NCBI GenBank assembly: GCA_965208015.1
Contig: OZ242308.1
Coordinates: forward strand, 186,001-250,000
Source: Bin87 sp965208015
GTDB taxonomy: Bacteria > Chloroflexota > Dehalococcoidia > Lucifugimonadales > UBA3495
Reading direction: 5' to 3'
Length of the DNA: 64,000 nt
This document shows, in pieces, positions 41,444 to 50,614 of the stretch. The notes under the pieces were generated by a model. It ran no database searches, was not told the DNA's origin, and saw nothing but the letters and a program-made list of their open reading frames with translations. Position 1 is the stretch's first letter. Every line of letters begins with the position of its first letter. Position numbers and translations under genes: made by a program.

Positions 41444-41866
41444 ATGGTGGCTCCATCAAGCCTGGCAATAGCATACCTGGACCCAACCGCGCTAATCCCA
41501 ATCGTATTTGGGGAGGAGCCGGTTGGCGCCGCCACGCAGGAACGGCTCAATCGTTTCCCGGTTCTAGTGTCCTCGAACCTCCTTGAGGCGGAATTGCGGG
41601 GGAGGTTCGAGCGTGAGGGCCAACTTTTCGACCTTGACTGGCTATCCGGTATTGAGTGGGTTCAACCGAGAGGCAGCCTTGGTTCGGAAATGGACAGAAT
41701 ACAGGCGTTGACCAGTTTGTCTCCCATTCGCATGTGGCACCTGGCCAACGCAGTGCATCTGGCGAGCCGATTGTCTCTTACCAACCGGCGCGCGGATTTG
41801 GCGTTCATTACCCTGAACGAACAGCAGGAAGCGGCAGCAAGAGATTTGGGGTTGTGGATTCCATAG
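41444..41866 (+). CDS. PIN-domain toxin (VapC-like)
   Basis: The 140-residue protein has the PIN fold pattern. The first Asp is in IAYLDPTALIPIVFGE, a Glu in SSNLLEAELRGRFERE follows, and the HLANAVHLASRL segment ends with an LAFITLNEQQEAAA block where the usual D is replaced by N. The loss of that acidic residue may weaken the active site. With the upstream 68-residue gene it forms a probable toxin-antitoxin pair, in which the toxin would cleave RNA. Confidence 0.75.
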   Translation: MVAPSSLAIAYLDPTALIPIVFGEEPVGAATQERLNRFPVLVSSNLLEAELRGRFEREGQLFDLDWLSGIEWVQPRGSLGSEMDRIQALTSLSPIRMWHLANAVHLASRLSLTNRRADLAFITLNEQQEAAARDLGLWIP

Positions 41867-41877
41867 GAGGAATAACT

Positions 41878-41940
41878 ATGCCAACGCTGGATTTCAAGGG
41901 CAAGCAGCACATCTACGCCCACTATGACTCGGCCGGATAA
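41878..41940 (+). pseudogene. Truncated copy 2 of the mod 5' end
   Basis: MPTLDFKGKQHIYAHYDSAG is a 20-residue frame that matches the Mod N-terminus for about 15 residues. It then joins sequence found upstream of mod (CGGCCGGATAAAGCGCCATT, also at 43984). A TAGGAGG site precedes it. The junction shows that a mod-start copy was fused to a copy of the region upstream of mod. Confidence 0.7.
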
Positions 41941-41991
41941 AGCGCCATTGTACGCCGTCCGGCGCGGTCGCCATGCGAAGAATCCCTCCGG

Positions 41992-42204
41992 TTGACGACG
42001 GCATTTCTCGGAGGGGACAGCGGCTCTCCAGTCTTCCGCATCGTCGATGCTCCCAGTGCGAACGACGTGTACCTCGGTGGATTACATTGGGGTCGCACTT
42101 CCAATGGTAGTGATCTCGCCATTTACAGCCCGATTCACAAGGTGCATGGCGAGCTTGGCACTGACGACAATTGGAAATCTTGCGCTTCCGGTTTCAACTG
42201 CTGA
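41992..42204 (+). pseudogene. Trypsin-like protease fragment
   Basis: The 70-codon frame holds FLGGDSGSPVFRIVDAPSAN, the catalytic-serine region of chymotrypsin-fold proteases (GDSGSP), then VYLGGLHWGRTSNGSDLAIY. The histidine and aspartate regions are missing. The preceding sequence is the mod/asparaginase junction, so only the 3' end of a protease gene was carried in. The following lipoprotein is in the same direction. Confidence 0.6.
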
Positions 42205-42239
42205 GCCCCTGGGCGAACGCGACTTCGCGGTGTGATGTG

Positions 42240-43151
42240 ATGCCTGGTCGGTCATTGGCGACTTGGATTGCGCTTTTGGGGGTGTGGCTTCTCCTGGCCG
42301 GTTGCGGGGGAGGGCCACACCCTGAGCCTGTTCCGTCGCCCGCACTGGACCTTGACCAGACTGGAGATCATCCAGAAGCTGATCCAACCTTTTCTATTGA
42401 GCAGGGCATCCAGTGGCACGATGCTATTCAGGCTGACATGGTGAACTGGGATGCTCTGCTGGTGAACTTTGAACCAGCTAAGGGTTATTCTCCGATCACT
42501 TCGGTCTCTATGCCTGAAGGTAGAGATCCATTGTTGTTTCGTGTTAATTGCCAGGAAAACGTGGACCCGGTGGGCGACATCATAAGGGAGCGTGTCAAGG
42601 AATTGGGTATTCCCGAGTCAGTGGTTGCCTTCGAGTACGGAGGGCGGGTTCGCCCTGATGTGGTGGGGTACAACGTTTTGGAGGAATGTGGGGCTGGGCA
42701 CCCAGCCGGGTTTGGTGGGTACTATTTGACTGACGAGTCAACGTTCCACGTGTATTTGCTTCATCCGTCGGCGTCTGCCGCTGAGGAGGTCATGTTATTC
42801 CAACTAGGGCCCTCGCCTGCGGGGGAGAGGCGTATCATACACGCTCTGCAGGGGGATTATACTTACCGCGAGCTCGAAAATTGGTACGGCCATTTTTTCG
42901 CGGATTGGTGGGATGCTTATAGCGGCAGCGAGCCGTCCGAGTACTCGGATTTAGTTAGACTTCCCGGTTACCGTCATGATGCTCCGCCGAGCCTCACGCA
43001 CGCGGGAACTTCTCCTAGATTGAATCGCATTCTGTTTCGACTGGATCCTGATTTTGATACTGAAGCTATTGGACGTTCTCTTCGTAGTCGTTTGGCCACG
43101 CTGGGTATACCTGATGCAGCCGTGGTGATCGAAGTCGGTTTGATAAAGTAG
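42240..43151 (+). CDS. Secreted lipoprotein of unknown function
   Basis: The 303-residue protein has a signal peptide with the lipobox LLAGC (residues about 18-22), a proline linker and a soluble domain. Two segments resemble each other: DPLLFRVNCQENVDPVGDII with RERVKELGIPESVVAFEYGG, and NRILFRLDPDFDTEAIGRSL with RSRLATLGIPDAAVVIEVG. This suggests an internal duplication. Codon use appears less GC-biased than in neighbours. The protease fragment upstream suggests that both came in together. Function unknown. Confidence 0.6.
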   Translation: MPGRSLATWIALLGVWLLLAGCGGGPHPEPVPSPALDLDQTGDHPEADPTFSIEQGIQWHDAIQADMVNWDALLVNFEPAKGYSPITSVSMPEGRDPLLFRVNCQENVDPVGDIIRERVKELGIPESVVAFEYGGRVRPDVVGYNVLEECGAGHPAGFGGYYLTDESTFHVYLLHPSASAAEEVMLFQLGPSPAGERRIIHALQGDYTYRELENWYGHFFADWWDAYSGSEPSEYSDLVRLPGYRHDAPPSLTHAGTSPRLNRILFRLDPDFDTEAIGRSLRSRLATLGIPDAAVVIEVGLIK

Positions 43152-43179
43152 GCGAGTAGGGACATTGCAAGACGCAGTG

Positions 43180-43323
43180 ATGAGTACTTGCTCTGGAATA
43201 TCTGTAGTTCGTTGGGCGTTGATTGTGTTCATTGCCGCTGGGACCTCTGCGTCGTTGCTGGCCGCTCTCATGCTGGGCTATAACCGTATCCCGTTTGCCG
43301 GACCAGTCTCCGCACTCGCCTGA
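43180..43323 (+). CDS. Small membrane peptide, 47 aa
   Basis: A short frame from an ATG at 43180 encodes a hydrophobic helix (VVRWALIVFIAAGTSASLLA) and ends after 47 residues. No strong ribosome-binding site is visible. It may be a true small gene belonging to the imported block, or a chance frame. Confidence 0.3.
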   Translation: MSTCSGISVVRWALIVFIAAGTSASLLAALMLGYNRIPFAGPVSALA

Positions 43324-43408
43324 GAATGTTGTGCTGGCTGTGGTTCCTTCTGGATCGGGTGTTGGCGATTGGTTTGACCATGCAGCAACTCACCAAGTTG
43401 GGAGGGAA

Positions 43409-43514
43409 ATGGTTCTGGTGGAACGGATTTATCTGGCGGCCGGCTTGCTGATAGCGATAGCGGCGACCTTTCTGGGGTTTGGTTTGCTCATCCGGCTTAT
43501 GCGACCGGCGCTGA
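43409..43514 (+). pseudogene. Truncated membrane protein gene at a duplication breakpoint
   Basis: An ATG at 43409, preceded by GGAGG, starts a helix (VERIYLAAGLLIAIAATFLG). At about 43514 it runs into the reverse strand of the duplicated asparaginase gene. The frame continues to 43909 through that unrelated sequence, so the original 3' end is missing. Confidence 0.45.
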
Positions 43515-43963
43515 GGCGCGGCGGCGATCCGCACGGCGTCCAGCAGGTTGTTGTCGGCGTCGGTGCCCATGGCCGACGGCGGACGCATGGCGCCGGTCAC
43601 GGCCACCGGTCGGCTGTCGCGCACGGTGAGGTTGAGGAAGTAGGCCGTCTCCTCCAGCGTGGCGGTGCCGTGGGTCACGGCGGCGCCGGCCGCGTCGGGG
43701 TCGGCGGCGAACCGCTCGTTGATGCGCCGGGCCAGGGTGAGCCAGTGGGGCGGATAGACCTCGGTGCTGCCCACGTTGATCACCTGCTCCGGTATCACCT
43801 CGGCCAGATCGCCGGCCTCCGGGACCCGGGCCAGCATCTCCTGGATGGTCAACTGCTGTCCCCGGTAGCTGTAGTTGGAGAAATCGGTGCGAGATTCTCC
43901 AACGAATGAGATGGTGCCGCCAGTGCCGAACAGATACACGCGGCGCGCAGGTTCGTCTGCCAT
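43515..43963 (-). pseudogene. 5' fragment of a duplicated asparaginase-family gene
   Basis: The first 149 codons are nearly the same as in the complete gene at 39987-40997. They include GTGGTISFVGES, the altered THGTATLEETA motif and the GAMRPPSAMGTDADNNLLDA block. Homology ends abruptly after RIAAAPQ at about 43515. The 187 C-terminal residues are lost. The ATG at 43963 and its upstream leader also match those of the full gene. Confidence 0.9.
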
Positions 43964-44079
43964 TTGAAACCCCCTTGTGGACCGGCCGGATAAAGCGCCA
44001 TTGTACGCCGGCCGCTGCTCACGCGTACCTGGTTTTGCCAAAGAGGGTCAATTTACATGGATAAACGGGATGAACGGGA

Positions 44080-44110
44080 TTGGCAAGTTTCGCCCCTTCC
44101 CTGCTATCAT
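44080..44110 (+). promoter_or_regulatory. Candidate mod promoter
   Basis: TTGGCA (44080-44085) and TATCAT (44105-44110) with an upstream TGC suit an extended -10 promoter, although the spacing of 19 is long. The leader to mod is about 25 bases with GGAGG. A copy lies at 41107-41137. Confidence 0.45.
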
Positions 44111-44140
44111 CCGGCCCGACGCCGCGCCGGAGGTCCCCTC

Positions 44141-45763
44141 ATGCCCACCCTGGATTTCAAGGGCAAGCAGCACGTCTACGCCCACCACCTGACCGTCCCC
44201 TACCGTCCGCTGGTGCCTGACCCGGAGCGGTCGCTGAATCCCGCCGACGCGGATGATAACCTCATCATCCACGGCGACAACCTGCACGCGCTGAAGGCGC
44301 TGCTGCCCCGCTACGCCGGCAAGGTCAAGTGCATCTACATCGACCCGCCCTACAACACCGGCAACGAGGGCTGGGTCTATAACGACAAGGTGAATAGCCC
44401 CCTGCTCAAGGAATGGTTCAAAGAACAGAGCCCAGTGGACGGGGAAGACTTGGAGCGGCACGACAAGTGGCTCTGCATGATGTGGCCGCGCCTGCACCTG
44501 CTAAAGGAATTGCTGGCGGATGACGGCGTTATCTTCGTGTCTATTGACGACAATGAGCAGCATTATCTGCGGATGTTGATGGACGAGGTTTTTGGCGAGG
44601 GAAATTTTTTCGCTGTCCTCACGCGTAGGGCAATGCACACCGTCCGTAACTCCAGCAAAGATTTCAACCTAAATGCCGATTATGTTCTTGCGTACGCCAA
44701 AGAAAAGTCTTGGTTCGGAGAAGACAGAAGCCGCTACATCAGGCATGTAACAGACAAATCCGATAACTACCCACATGATGACGATGATGGTCGCGGGAGA
44801 TACAAGCTCGACCCCATTCACGCAAGGAATTATTACGAGCCTTACACATTCGCGTTCTCGAACGGTATCGAGTGGTCTCCACCTGCCGGCAGGTACCCCG
44901 TGTACTCAATCGACACATTGCGGGCGTTAGAGGGGGACGACCGCATTGAGTTCTCGGGGAAAGAACCTAGGGTAAGACGGTATCTGAACGAAGTGCAAGA
45001 AGGGCAACCACCCGATGCGGTTCTTTCGCCGGAGTTCGTGGGTTTCAACGCCGACGGAACACGGGAGCTACGTGAGATTTTCGGCCAAGGCGGCGTATTT
45101 TCTCAACCCAAGCCGACAAAGTTGATAAAGTTTCTTCTCGAAATACTGCGCAGTGAAGATGCCATAGTTCTCGATTCTTTTGCAGGCAGCGGTACTACTG
45201 CCCAAGCTGTGCTTGCTTTGAACCAAGAGGACGGCGGGAACCGCAAGTTCATCCTTGTCGAGGGTGAGGACTACGCTGACACCATCACCGCTGAGCGGGT
45301 GCGGCGGGTCATCAACGGTGTGCCAGGTGCACGGGACAAAGCGCTGCAAGAAGGACTGGGCGGCTCCTTTACCTACCATACCCTGGGCAACCCCATTGAC
45401 GTGGAGGGGATGCTGACCGGTGAGAACCTGCCAGAGTATTCGGAACTGGCGGCCTATCTGCTGCACGTTTCGGCAGGTATTTCCGTGGGATCTGCCGAGT
45501 TGCGACCGCAGAGCGACAACGGCCTGTTTTACAGCAGCGACGCCACTGACTACTACTTGCTGTACGAACCCAGTGTTGAGTATCTGAGCGGCAACCAGGG
45601 AATGCTGTACGAGGACCTGGCGCGCCGCATCAGCGCATCCAGCCGAGAGAACGCCAAGAAAGCCACGGTGTTCGGTCCGGGCAAGTACATCGGCCAGCGT
45701 GAGTTGACCACCATGGGAATCACTTTCTGCCAACTGCCCTACGAAATACACCGGAGCGGGTAG
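44141..45763 (+). CDS. Type III restriction-modification methyltransferase (Mod)
   Basis: The 540-residue protein is a beta-class adenine methyltransferase. DPPYN is at residues 68-72, FAGSGTT at 347-353, and the GDNLHALKALLP block precedes them, so the catalytic motif comes before the SAM motif. The variable central part (about residues 160-300) would hold the target recognition domain. The start at 44141 follows GGAGG with spacing of seven. The Res gene follows 12 bases later. In type III systems Mod both protects DNA and sets the specificity of the complex. Confidence 0.92.
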   Translation: MPTLDFKGKQHVYAHHLTVPYRPLVPDPERSLNPADADDNLIIHGDNLHALKALLPRYAGKVKCIYIDPPYNTGNEGWVYNDKVNSPLLKEWFKEQSPVDGEDLERHDKWLCMMWPRLHLLKELLADDGVIFVSIDDNEQHYLRMLMDEVFGEGNFFAVLTRRAMHTVRNSSKDFNLNADYVLAYAKEKSWFGEDRSRYIRHVTDKSDNYPHDDDDGRGRYKLDPIHARNYYEPYTFAFSNGIEWSPPAGRYPVYSIDTLRALEGDDRIEFSGKEPRVRRYLNEVQEGQPPDAVLSPEFVGFNADGTRELREIFGQGGVFSQPKPTKLIKFLLEILRSEDAIVLDSFAGSGTTAQAVLALNQEDGGNRKFILVEGEDYADTITAERVRRVINGVPGARDKALQEGLGGSFTYHTLGNPIDVEGMLTGENLPEYSELAAYLLHVSAGISVGSAELRPQSDNGLFYSSDATDYYLLYEPSVEYLSGNQGMLYEDLARRISASSRENAKKATVFGPGKYIGQRELTTMGITFCQLPYEIHRSG

Positions 45764-45775
45764 TCAGGGGTTGTC

Positions 45776-48331
45776 ATGGAGCTGAAAGAGTACCAGACCA
45801 GCGCCCTTGACGCTTTCGCCCGCTGGTTGGACGCGCTGGAAGAGGCGCGGCTGCGCTCGGAAGCCGGCATTACCGCATTGCAGGACGCCGGAGTCGACGT
45901 TCCGCCTGACTTGCGCGATTATCCCCGGACGGCGTGGCAACGCCTGGCCGAAGCCGGCAATGTGGCCGACACCGCCGGCCAGTACGTCAGCCGCACCGAC
46001 GACGCCGACCGGCCCATTCCGCATATCTGCTTCAAAGTTCCCACCGGCGGGGGCAAGACGCTACTGGCCGCCGCCGCGCTGCAACGTCTCAATCGTCAAA
46101 CCGGGCTGACGCTGTGGCTGACGCCGACCAATGCCATTTACCAGCAGACCAAAGCCGCCCTCAAGAACCGCGAGCATCCCTACCGGCAGATGCTGGAGAT
46201 GGCCAGCGGCGGCCGGGTCAAGTTCATGGAAAAGGACGACCCGCTGACGGCTGCCGACGTCGCCAACTACCTGTGCGTCATGCTGGTGAGCCTGCCGGCG
46301 GCAAATCGCAACCGCAACCGGGATTTTCTGCGGATGTTCCGTGATTCCGGTCGGTATCCGACGTTGTTTCCGGACAGCGATGTTGCTGACGACCCCGATA
46401 ATCATGTCTTGTTGGGCGACGCTCGGTTGCTCCATGACTATCCCGACCTGGAACGGACTTCCGAGGATGGCCCGGTCAAGCGCAGCCTGTTCAACGTCTT
46501 CAAGATGCTGCGCCCCGTGGTGGTGCTGGATGAGGCGCACAAGGCTTACGGCGCGCGCAACCCGGAGGCCAACGAGGAGTTTGCCCGCGCCGTCAACCGC
46601 CTTGACCCCAGCCTGGTCATCGAATTGTCCGCTACACCCAACCGTGGCATCAGCAATCTGCTGGTGGACGTTACCGGCATCGAGCTCAAGAACGAAGAAA
46701 TGATAAAGCTGCCGGTGCAGGTGACGTCCTTCATCGAAGCCGAATGGCAGTACACCCTGGGACAGGCCCACGAGGAACTGGAACGGCTGGACGCCGAAGC
46801 GAAGTCGTTGGCCGGGAACGGTGGCCACTACATAAGACCTATCGCGATAGTCAGAGTGGAGCGCATTGGCCGTGACCAGCGGGACGGCGAGCGCGTCCAC
46901 TCGGAGGACGTGCGGGAGTACCTGATTCAGAGCTTGGGCGTTCCCGAAAACGCCGTTGCCGTCAAGTCATCGGAGCTGGACGAATTGGGCCGGGATGATC
47001 TGCTGTCGGAATTGTCGCCGGTGCGCTGGATAATCACCAGGGCGGCGTTGATGGAAGGCTGGGACTGCCCCTTTGCATACGTTTTGGTGATGCTGGACAA
47101 CACCCGAGCGCAGCGCGCCATCACCCAGTTGGTGGGCCGGGTGATGCGCCAGCCTTACGCCCAAAGGACGGGGCGGGAACTCCTCGACCAATGCTACGTC
47201 TACTGCTGGAACACCGACGTTGGCACGGCGGTGGGCCAAGTCAAGAACGGGCTGGAACAGGAAGGATTGTCCGGTTTGGGCGATGACGTGCTGGGGCCGG
47301 CCGTAATGTTTCGACGTATCCCCGTGAATCGGCGGGAGCGATTCCGCGGCAAGGCCATCTTTTTGCCGCTGGTACTGCACAAGATCGGCGACGGTTGGCG
47401 CGAACTGGATTACCAGCAGCATATACTCCCGTCCATTTCCTGGGCGGCCATTGACGCGCCCGACCCCCAGGGCAGCCTGCCCGACCGCGCCCGACGGCAA
47501 ACGGCCAGCGTTGACGTTGGCGATGCTTTGCCAGTCTTTCACGCCGACCAGGAGTTGTTCATTGACAAGATGCTGCGAATCGCCTGGTTCGCCCGTCGCC
47601 TGTCCGACGTAGTCCCGAACCCTTGGCAGGCCACTCGCATCGCGCAGAGTTTGATGGAGAAATTGCATCAGGCCGGCGACACCGACGATGAGATTTACGA
47701 CCGGCGTTCCTACCTGGCCTATGCGTTGCGGGAATACGTAGCCGACACGCTGGAAAAGCAGGCCGAGAAAGTCTTCGGCGACAAATTCCGCGCTCGTGAA
47801 ATCCGCTTTGACCTGGAAGCCGGGCAACCCAACTTTCGCTTGGTAGAGAGTTACGAGATTCCCATTACGGATGACTATGGTCTATTGATCGGGAATAACG
47901 GCCGGGAGGTTCAACTCAGTCTGTTTGAACCGATTTACACCCAGCAGTTTGACTCCACCCTGGAACGCAACTTTGCCCGCTACTTGGACGAGCAAAAAGC
48001 CTTACAGTGGTGGCACCGGGTGGCCGTCCGCCAGCGGGGCGATTACTACCTGCGCGGCTGGAAACGGGAACGCATCTGGCCCGATTTCGTGGCCATGGGC
48101 GGCGAAACCGACGGCAAGCCCCACGTGCTGGTTTTCGAGACGAAAGGCAAGCACCTGGATAACCCGGACACCGATTACAAGCGTCGGGTACTGGAAACCC
48201 TGCAAAACGCTTACAACTGCGGAACCATGACCGTGCGCGACGGCCCGGCCAAAGGCACGTTCCGCCTGGTATTCAACGAAGCAGAGTTCCCGGAGGCGCT
48301 GGCCGACCTAAACGGCGCGTACAACGCTTAA
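45776..48331 (+). CDS. Type III restriction enzyme Res subunit
   Basis: The 851-residue protein is a superfamily 2 helicase with the Walker A motif PTGGGKT at residues 89-95 and the DEAH box at 252-255. Helicase motif VI is around QLVGRVMRQPYAQRTGRELL. A PD-(D/E)XK endonuclease lies in the C-terminus: RIWPDFVAMGG, then VLVFETKGKHLDN with E-x-K. Together with Mod it would cut DNA between two head-to-head sites. Length and order fit the family, and no frameshift is seen. Confidence 0.9.
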   Translation: MELKEYQTSALDAFARWLDALEEARLRSEAGITALQDAGVDVPPDLRDYPRTAWQRLAEAGNVADTAGQYVSRTDDADRPIPHICFKVPTGGGKTLLAAAALQRLNRQTGLTLWLTPTNAIYQQTKAALKNREHPYRQMLEMASGGRVKFMEKDDPLTAADVANYLCVMLVSLPAANRNRNRDFLRMFRDSGRYPTLFPDSDVADDPDNHVLLGDARLLHDYPDLERTSEDGPVKRSLFNVFKMLRPVVVLDEAHKAYGARNPEANEEFARAVNRLDPSLVIELSATPNRGISNLLVDVTGIELKNEEMIKLPVQVTSFIEAEWQYTLGQAHEELERLDAEAKSLAGNGGHYIRPIAIVRVERIGRDQRDGERVHSEDVREYLIQSLGVPENAVAVKSSELDELGRDDLLSELSPVRWIITRAALMEGWDCPFAYVLVMLDNTRAQRAITQLVGRVMRQPYAQRTGRELLDQCYVYCWNTDVGTAVGQVKNGLEQEGLSGLGDDVLGPAVMFRRIPVNRRERFRGKAIFLPLVLHKIGDGWRELDYQQHILPSISWAAIDAPDPQGSLPDRARRQTASVDVGDALPVFHADQELFIDKMLRIAWFARRLSDVVPNPWQATRIAQSLMEKLHQAGDTDDEIYDRRSYLAYALREYVADTLEKQAEKVFGDKFRAREIRFDLEAGQPNFRLVESYEIPITDDYGLLIGNNGREVQLSLFEPIYTQQFDSTLERNFARYLDEQKALQWWHRVAVRQRGDYYLRGWKRERIWPDFVAMGGETDGKPHVLVFETKGKHLDNPDTDYKRRVLETLQNAYNCGTMTVRDGPAKGTFRLVFNEAEFPEALADLNGAYNA

Positions 48332-48380
48332 GACCACCTGGAAACGTGGCGACGAATTCCGCCAACTGACGATGCTAACT

Positions 48381-48409
48381 TTGCAAATTTGCCCGCGCAC
48401 GGGTACTAT
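48381..48409 (+). promoter_or_regulatory. Candidate ftsH promoter
   Basis: TTGCAA (48381-48386) and TACTAT (48404-48409) are separated by 17 bases. The leader to the ATG at 48477 is about 60 bases. Confidence 0.4.
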
Positions 48410-48476
48410 ACTTGATTAGTCTAGGTGATTCGTTTGCCCGCAGCGCAGCCGTGCACTCTCCAACGGCAGGAACGTT

Positions 48477-50477
48477 ATGACCAACAACCGCTGGGTCCGC
48501 AACAGCCTGATCTATCTCCTCATCATCATTGGCGTGATCGTCATCTTCTATACCCTGCTTCCGAGCTTCGGCAGCAGCGAGCGACTGGCCCTGACCGAGG
48601 TGCTGCAGCAAGCCCGGGCCGGCCAGATCGAGAGGATCATCGTGGACGGCGAGAAGCTCACCGTCATTCCGACGGCCGGCCGCCAGGGAGAGGAGGCGCA
48701 AAAGTACAGCAGCCGCATCGGCAAGAACACCGATCTGGAAAGCCTGCTGATCACCACCGGCATCTGGGACCAGGTCAGCGCGCCCGACGTGGAGTACAAG
48801 GGCTCCAGCGGGTTCGGCAGCGTCTTCGGCATCCTGCTCAACTTCCTGCCCCTGATCTTCTTCGGCGGGCTGATCCTGCTGATGATGCGCCAGGCCCAGG
48901 GATCCAACAACCAGACCATGAGCTTCGGCCGCAGCCGGGCCCGCATGATGCCCTTCAACCGGCCGTCGGTGACCTTCAGCGACGTGGCCGGGGTGGACGA
49001 GGCGAAGGCCGAGCTGGAAGAAGTCGTCGACTTCCTGAAATACCCCGAGCGGTTCCTGCAACTGGGCGCGCGCATCCCCAAGGGCGTCCTGCTGGTGGGT
49101 CCTCCCGGAACCGGCAAGACCCTGCTGGCCCGGGCGGTGGCCGGTGAGGCCGGCGTGCCCTTCTTCCACATCTCCGGCAGCGAGTTCGTGGAGATGTTCG
49201 TCGGCGTGGGCGCGGCTCGGGTGCGCGACCTGTTCGAGCAAGCCAAGCGCAACGCCCCCTGCATCCTGTTCGTCGACGAAATCGACGCCGTGGGACGCCA
49301 CCGCGGCGCCGGATTGGGCGGCGGCCACGACGAGCGCGAACAAACCCTCAACCAGATCCTGGTTGAGATGGACGGTTTCGAGACCAACACCAACATCATC
49401 GTCATCGCGGCCACCAACCGGCCCGACATCCTGGACCCGGCCCTGCTGCGCCCGGGCCGCTTCGACCGCCGCGTCACCCTGGACCTGCCGGACGTGACGG
49501 GCCGCGAGGCCATTCTCAGGGTGCACGTGGCCGGCAAACCCCTGTCCCGGGAGATCAAGATCGACGTCGTGGCGCGGGAAACCCCCGGCTTCAGCGGCGC
49601 CGACCTGTCCAACCTGGTCAACGAGGCGGCCCTGCTGGCGGCCCGCAAGAACCAGTCCAGCATCTTCATGCAGGACTTCGAGGAAGCCATCGAGCGCGTC
49701 ATCGCCGGCCCGGAGCGGAAGAGCCGGGTCATCAACCAGCGCGAGAAGGAGATGACCGCCTACCACGAGGCGGGCCACGCCCTGGTGGCCTGGCACCTGC
49801 CCCACGCCGACCGCGTGCACAAGATCAGCATCGTGTCCCGGGGCAACATGGGAGGGCACACCACCCTGCTGCCCGAGGAAGACCGCTATCTCTGGACCAA
49901 GAACCAGTTCCAGGACATGCTGGGCGTCATGATGGGCGGCCGCGTGGCGGAGGAGCTGATCTTCGACGAGGTTACCACCGGAGCGAGCAACGACATCGAG
50001 CGCGCCACCAAGACGGCCCTGGGCATGATCAAGCGCTACGGCATGTCTGCCAGCCTCGGCCCGCGCACCTTCGGCAAGCGCGAAGAGATGGTCTTCCTGG
50101 GCCGGGAGATCAGCGAGGAGCGCGACTACGGCGACAAGATCGCCGAAGAGATCGACGACGAGGTCCGGCACCTGATCAACAACGCCTACCGCCAGGCCCA
50201 GCAGTTGCTGATCGACCACAAGCCCAAACTGGTGCAGGTCGCCGAGTACCTGATCGAGCACGAGGCCATATCCGGCGACGCTCTAACCAAGCTGTTCAGA
50301 GACGGCCCTCCTGGCGCCGAGCCGGAACCGGCCGTGCCGGAGGCCCCCACGCCTTCGCCCTACGCTCCGCCGGCTCCCCCGGTTACCCAGGGCGGGCCCG
50401 TGCCCAGCCCGGCCCCATCCTTCGGCAGCGCCAGCACCGCGGAGCCGATGCCGGGCGCCTCGCCGGGCGACGGCTGA
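48477..50477 (+). CDS. ftsH: ATP-dependent zinc metalloprotease FtsH
   Basis: The 666-residue membrane protease has helices at residues 11-29 and 115-137 with an exported domain between. The AAA module has GPPGTGKT (208-215) and FVDEIDA (265-271). The SRH block carries TNRPDILDPALLRPGRFDRR. The zinc site HEAGH is at 430-434, and a late Asp lies in the VTTGASNDIERAT block. A proline-rich tail of about 55 residues ends the protein. It degrades misfolded membrane proteins and short-lived regulators. HflK and HflC, encoded 1.8 kb downstream, are its usual partners. Confidence 0.97.
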   Translation: MTNNRWVRNSLIYLLIIIGVIVIFYTLLPSFGSSERLALTEVLQQARAGQIERIIVDGEKLTVIPTAGRQGEEAQKYSSRIGKNTDLESLLITTGIWDQVSAPDVEYKGSSGFGSVFGILLNFLPLIFFGGLILLMMRQAQGSNNQTMSFGRSRARMMPFNRPSVTFSDVAGVDEAKAELEEVVDFLKYPERFLQLGARIPKGVLLVGPPGTGKTLLARAVAGEAGVPFFHISGSEFVEMFVGVGAARVRDLFEQAKRNAPCILFVDEIDAVGRHRGAGLGGGHDEREQTLNQILVEMDGFETNTNIIVIAATNRPDILDPALLRPGRFDRRVTLDLPDVTGREAILRVHVAGKPLSREIKIDVVARETPGFSGADLSNLVNEAALLAARKNQSSIFMQDFEEAIERVIAGPERKSRVINQREKEMTAYHEAGHALVAWHLPHADRVHKISIVSRGNMGGHTTLLPEEDRYLWTKNQFQDMLGVMMGGRVAEELIFDEVTTGASNDIERATKTALGMIKRYGMSASLGPRTFGKREEMVFLGREISEERDYGDKIAEEIDDEVRHLINNAYRQAQQLLIDHKPKLVQVAEYLIEHEAISGDALTKLFRDGPPGAEPEPAVPEAPTPSPYAPPAPPVTQGGPVPSPAPSFGSASTAEPMPGASPGDG

Positions 50478-50501
50478 CGCGCAGATCGAATCAGAGCAGC
50501 C

Positions 50502-50540
50502 AGAAGGGGAGCAGATTAAAGCTTGCTCTCCTTCTTTATT
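50502..50540 (+). terminator. Terminator after ftsH
   Basis: AGAAGGGGAGCA (50502-50513) pairs with TGCTCTCCTTCT (50524-50535) with one G-U pair. TTATT follows. It lies 25 bases after the ftsH stop. Confidence 0.65.
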
Positions 50541-50614
50541 GCCAAAACTAGAACCAGCGCCGCGGGCTTGCCGCGTCAGATCGAATCCAAAATTTCCCTT
50601 CAGGCTGTATGCCG

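Noticed and set aside
48375..50261. 628-codon open frame on the minus strand
   Set aside because: It is the reverse of ftsH. FtsH is certain, so this is a GC shadow.
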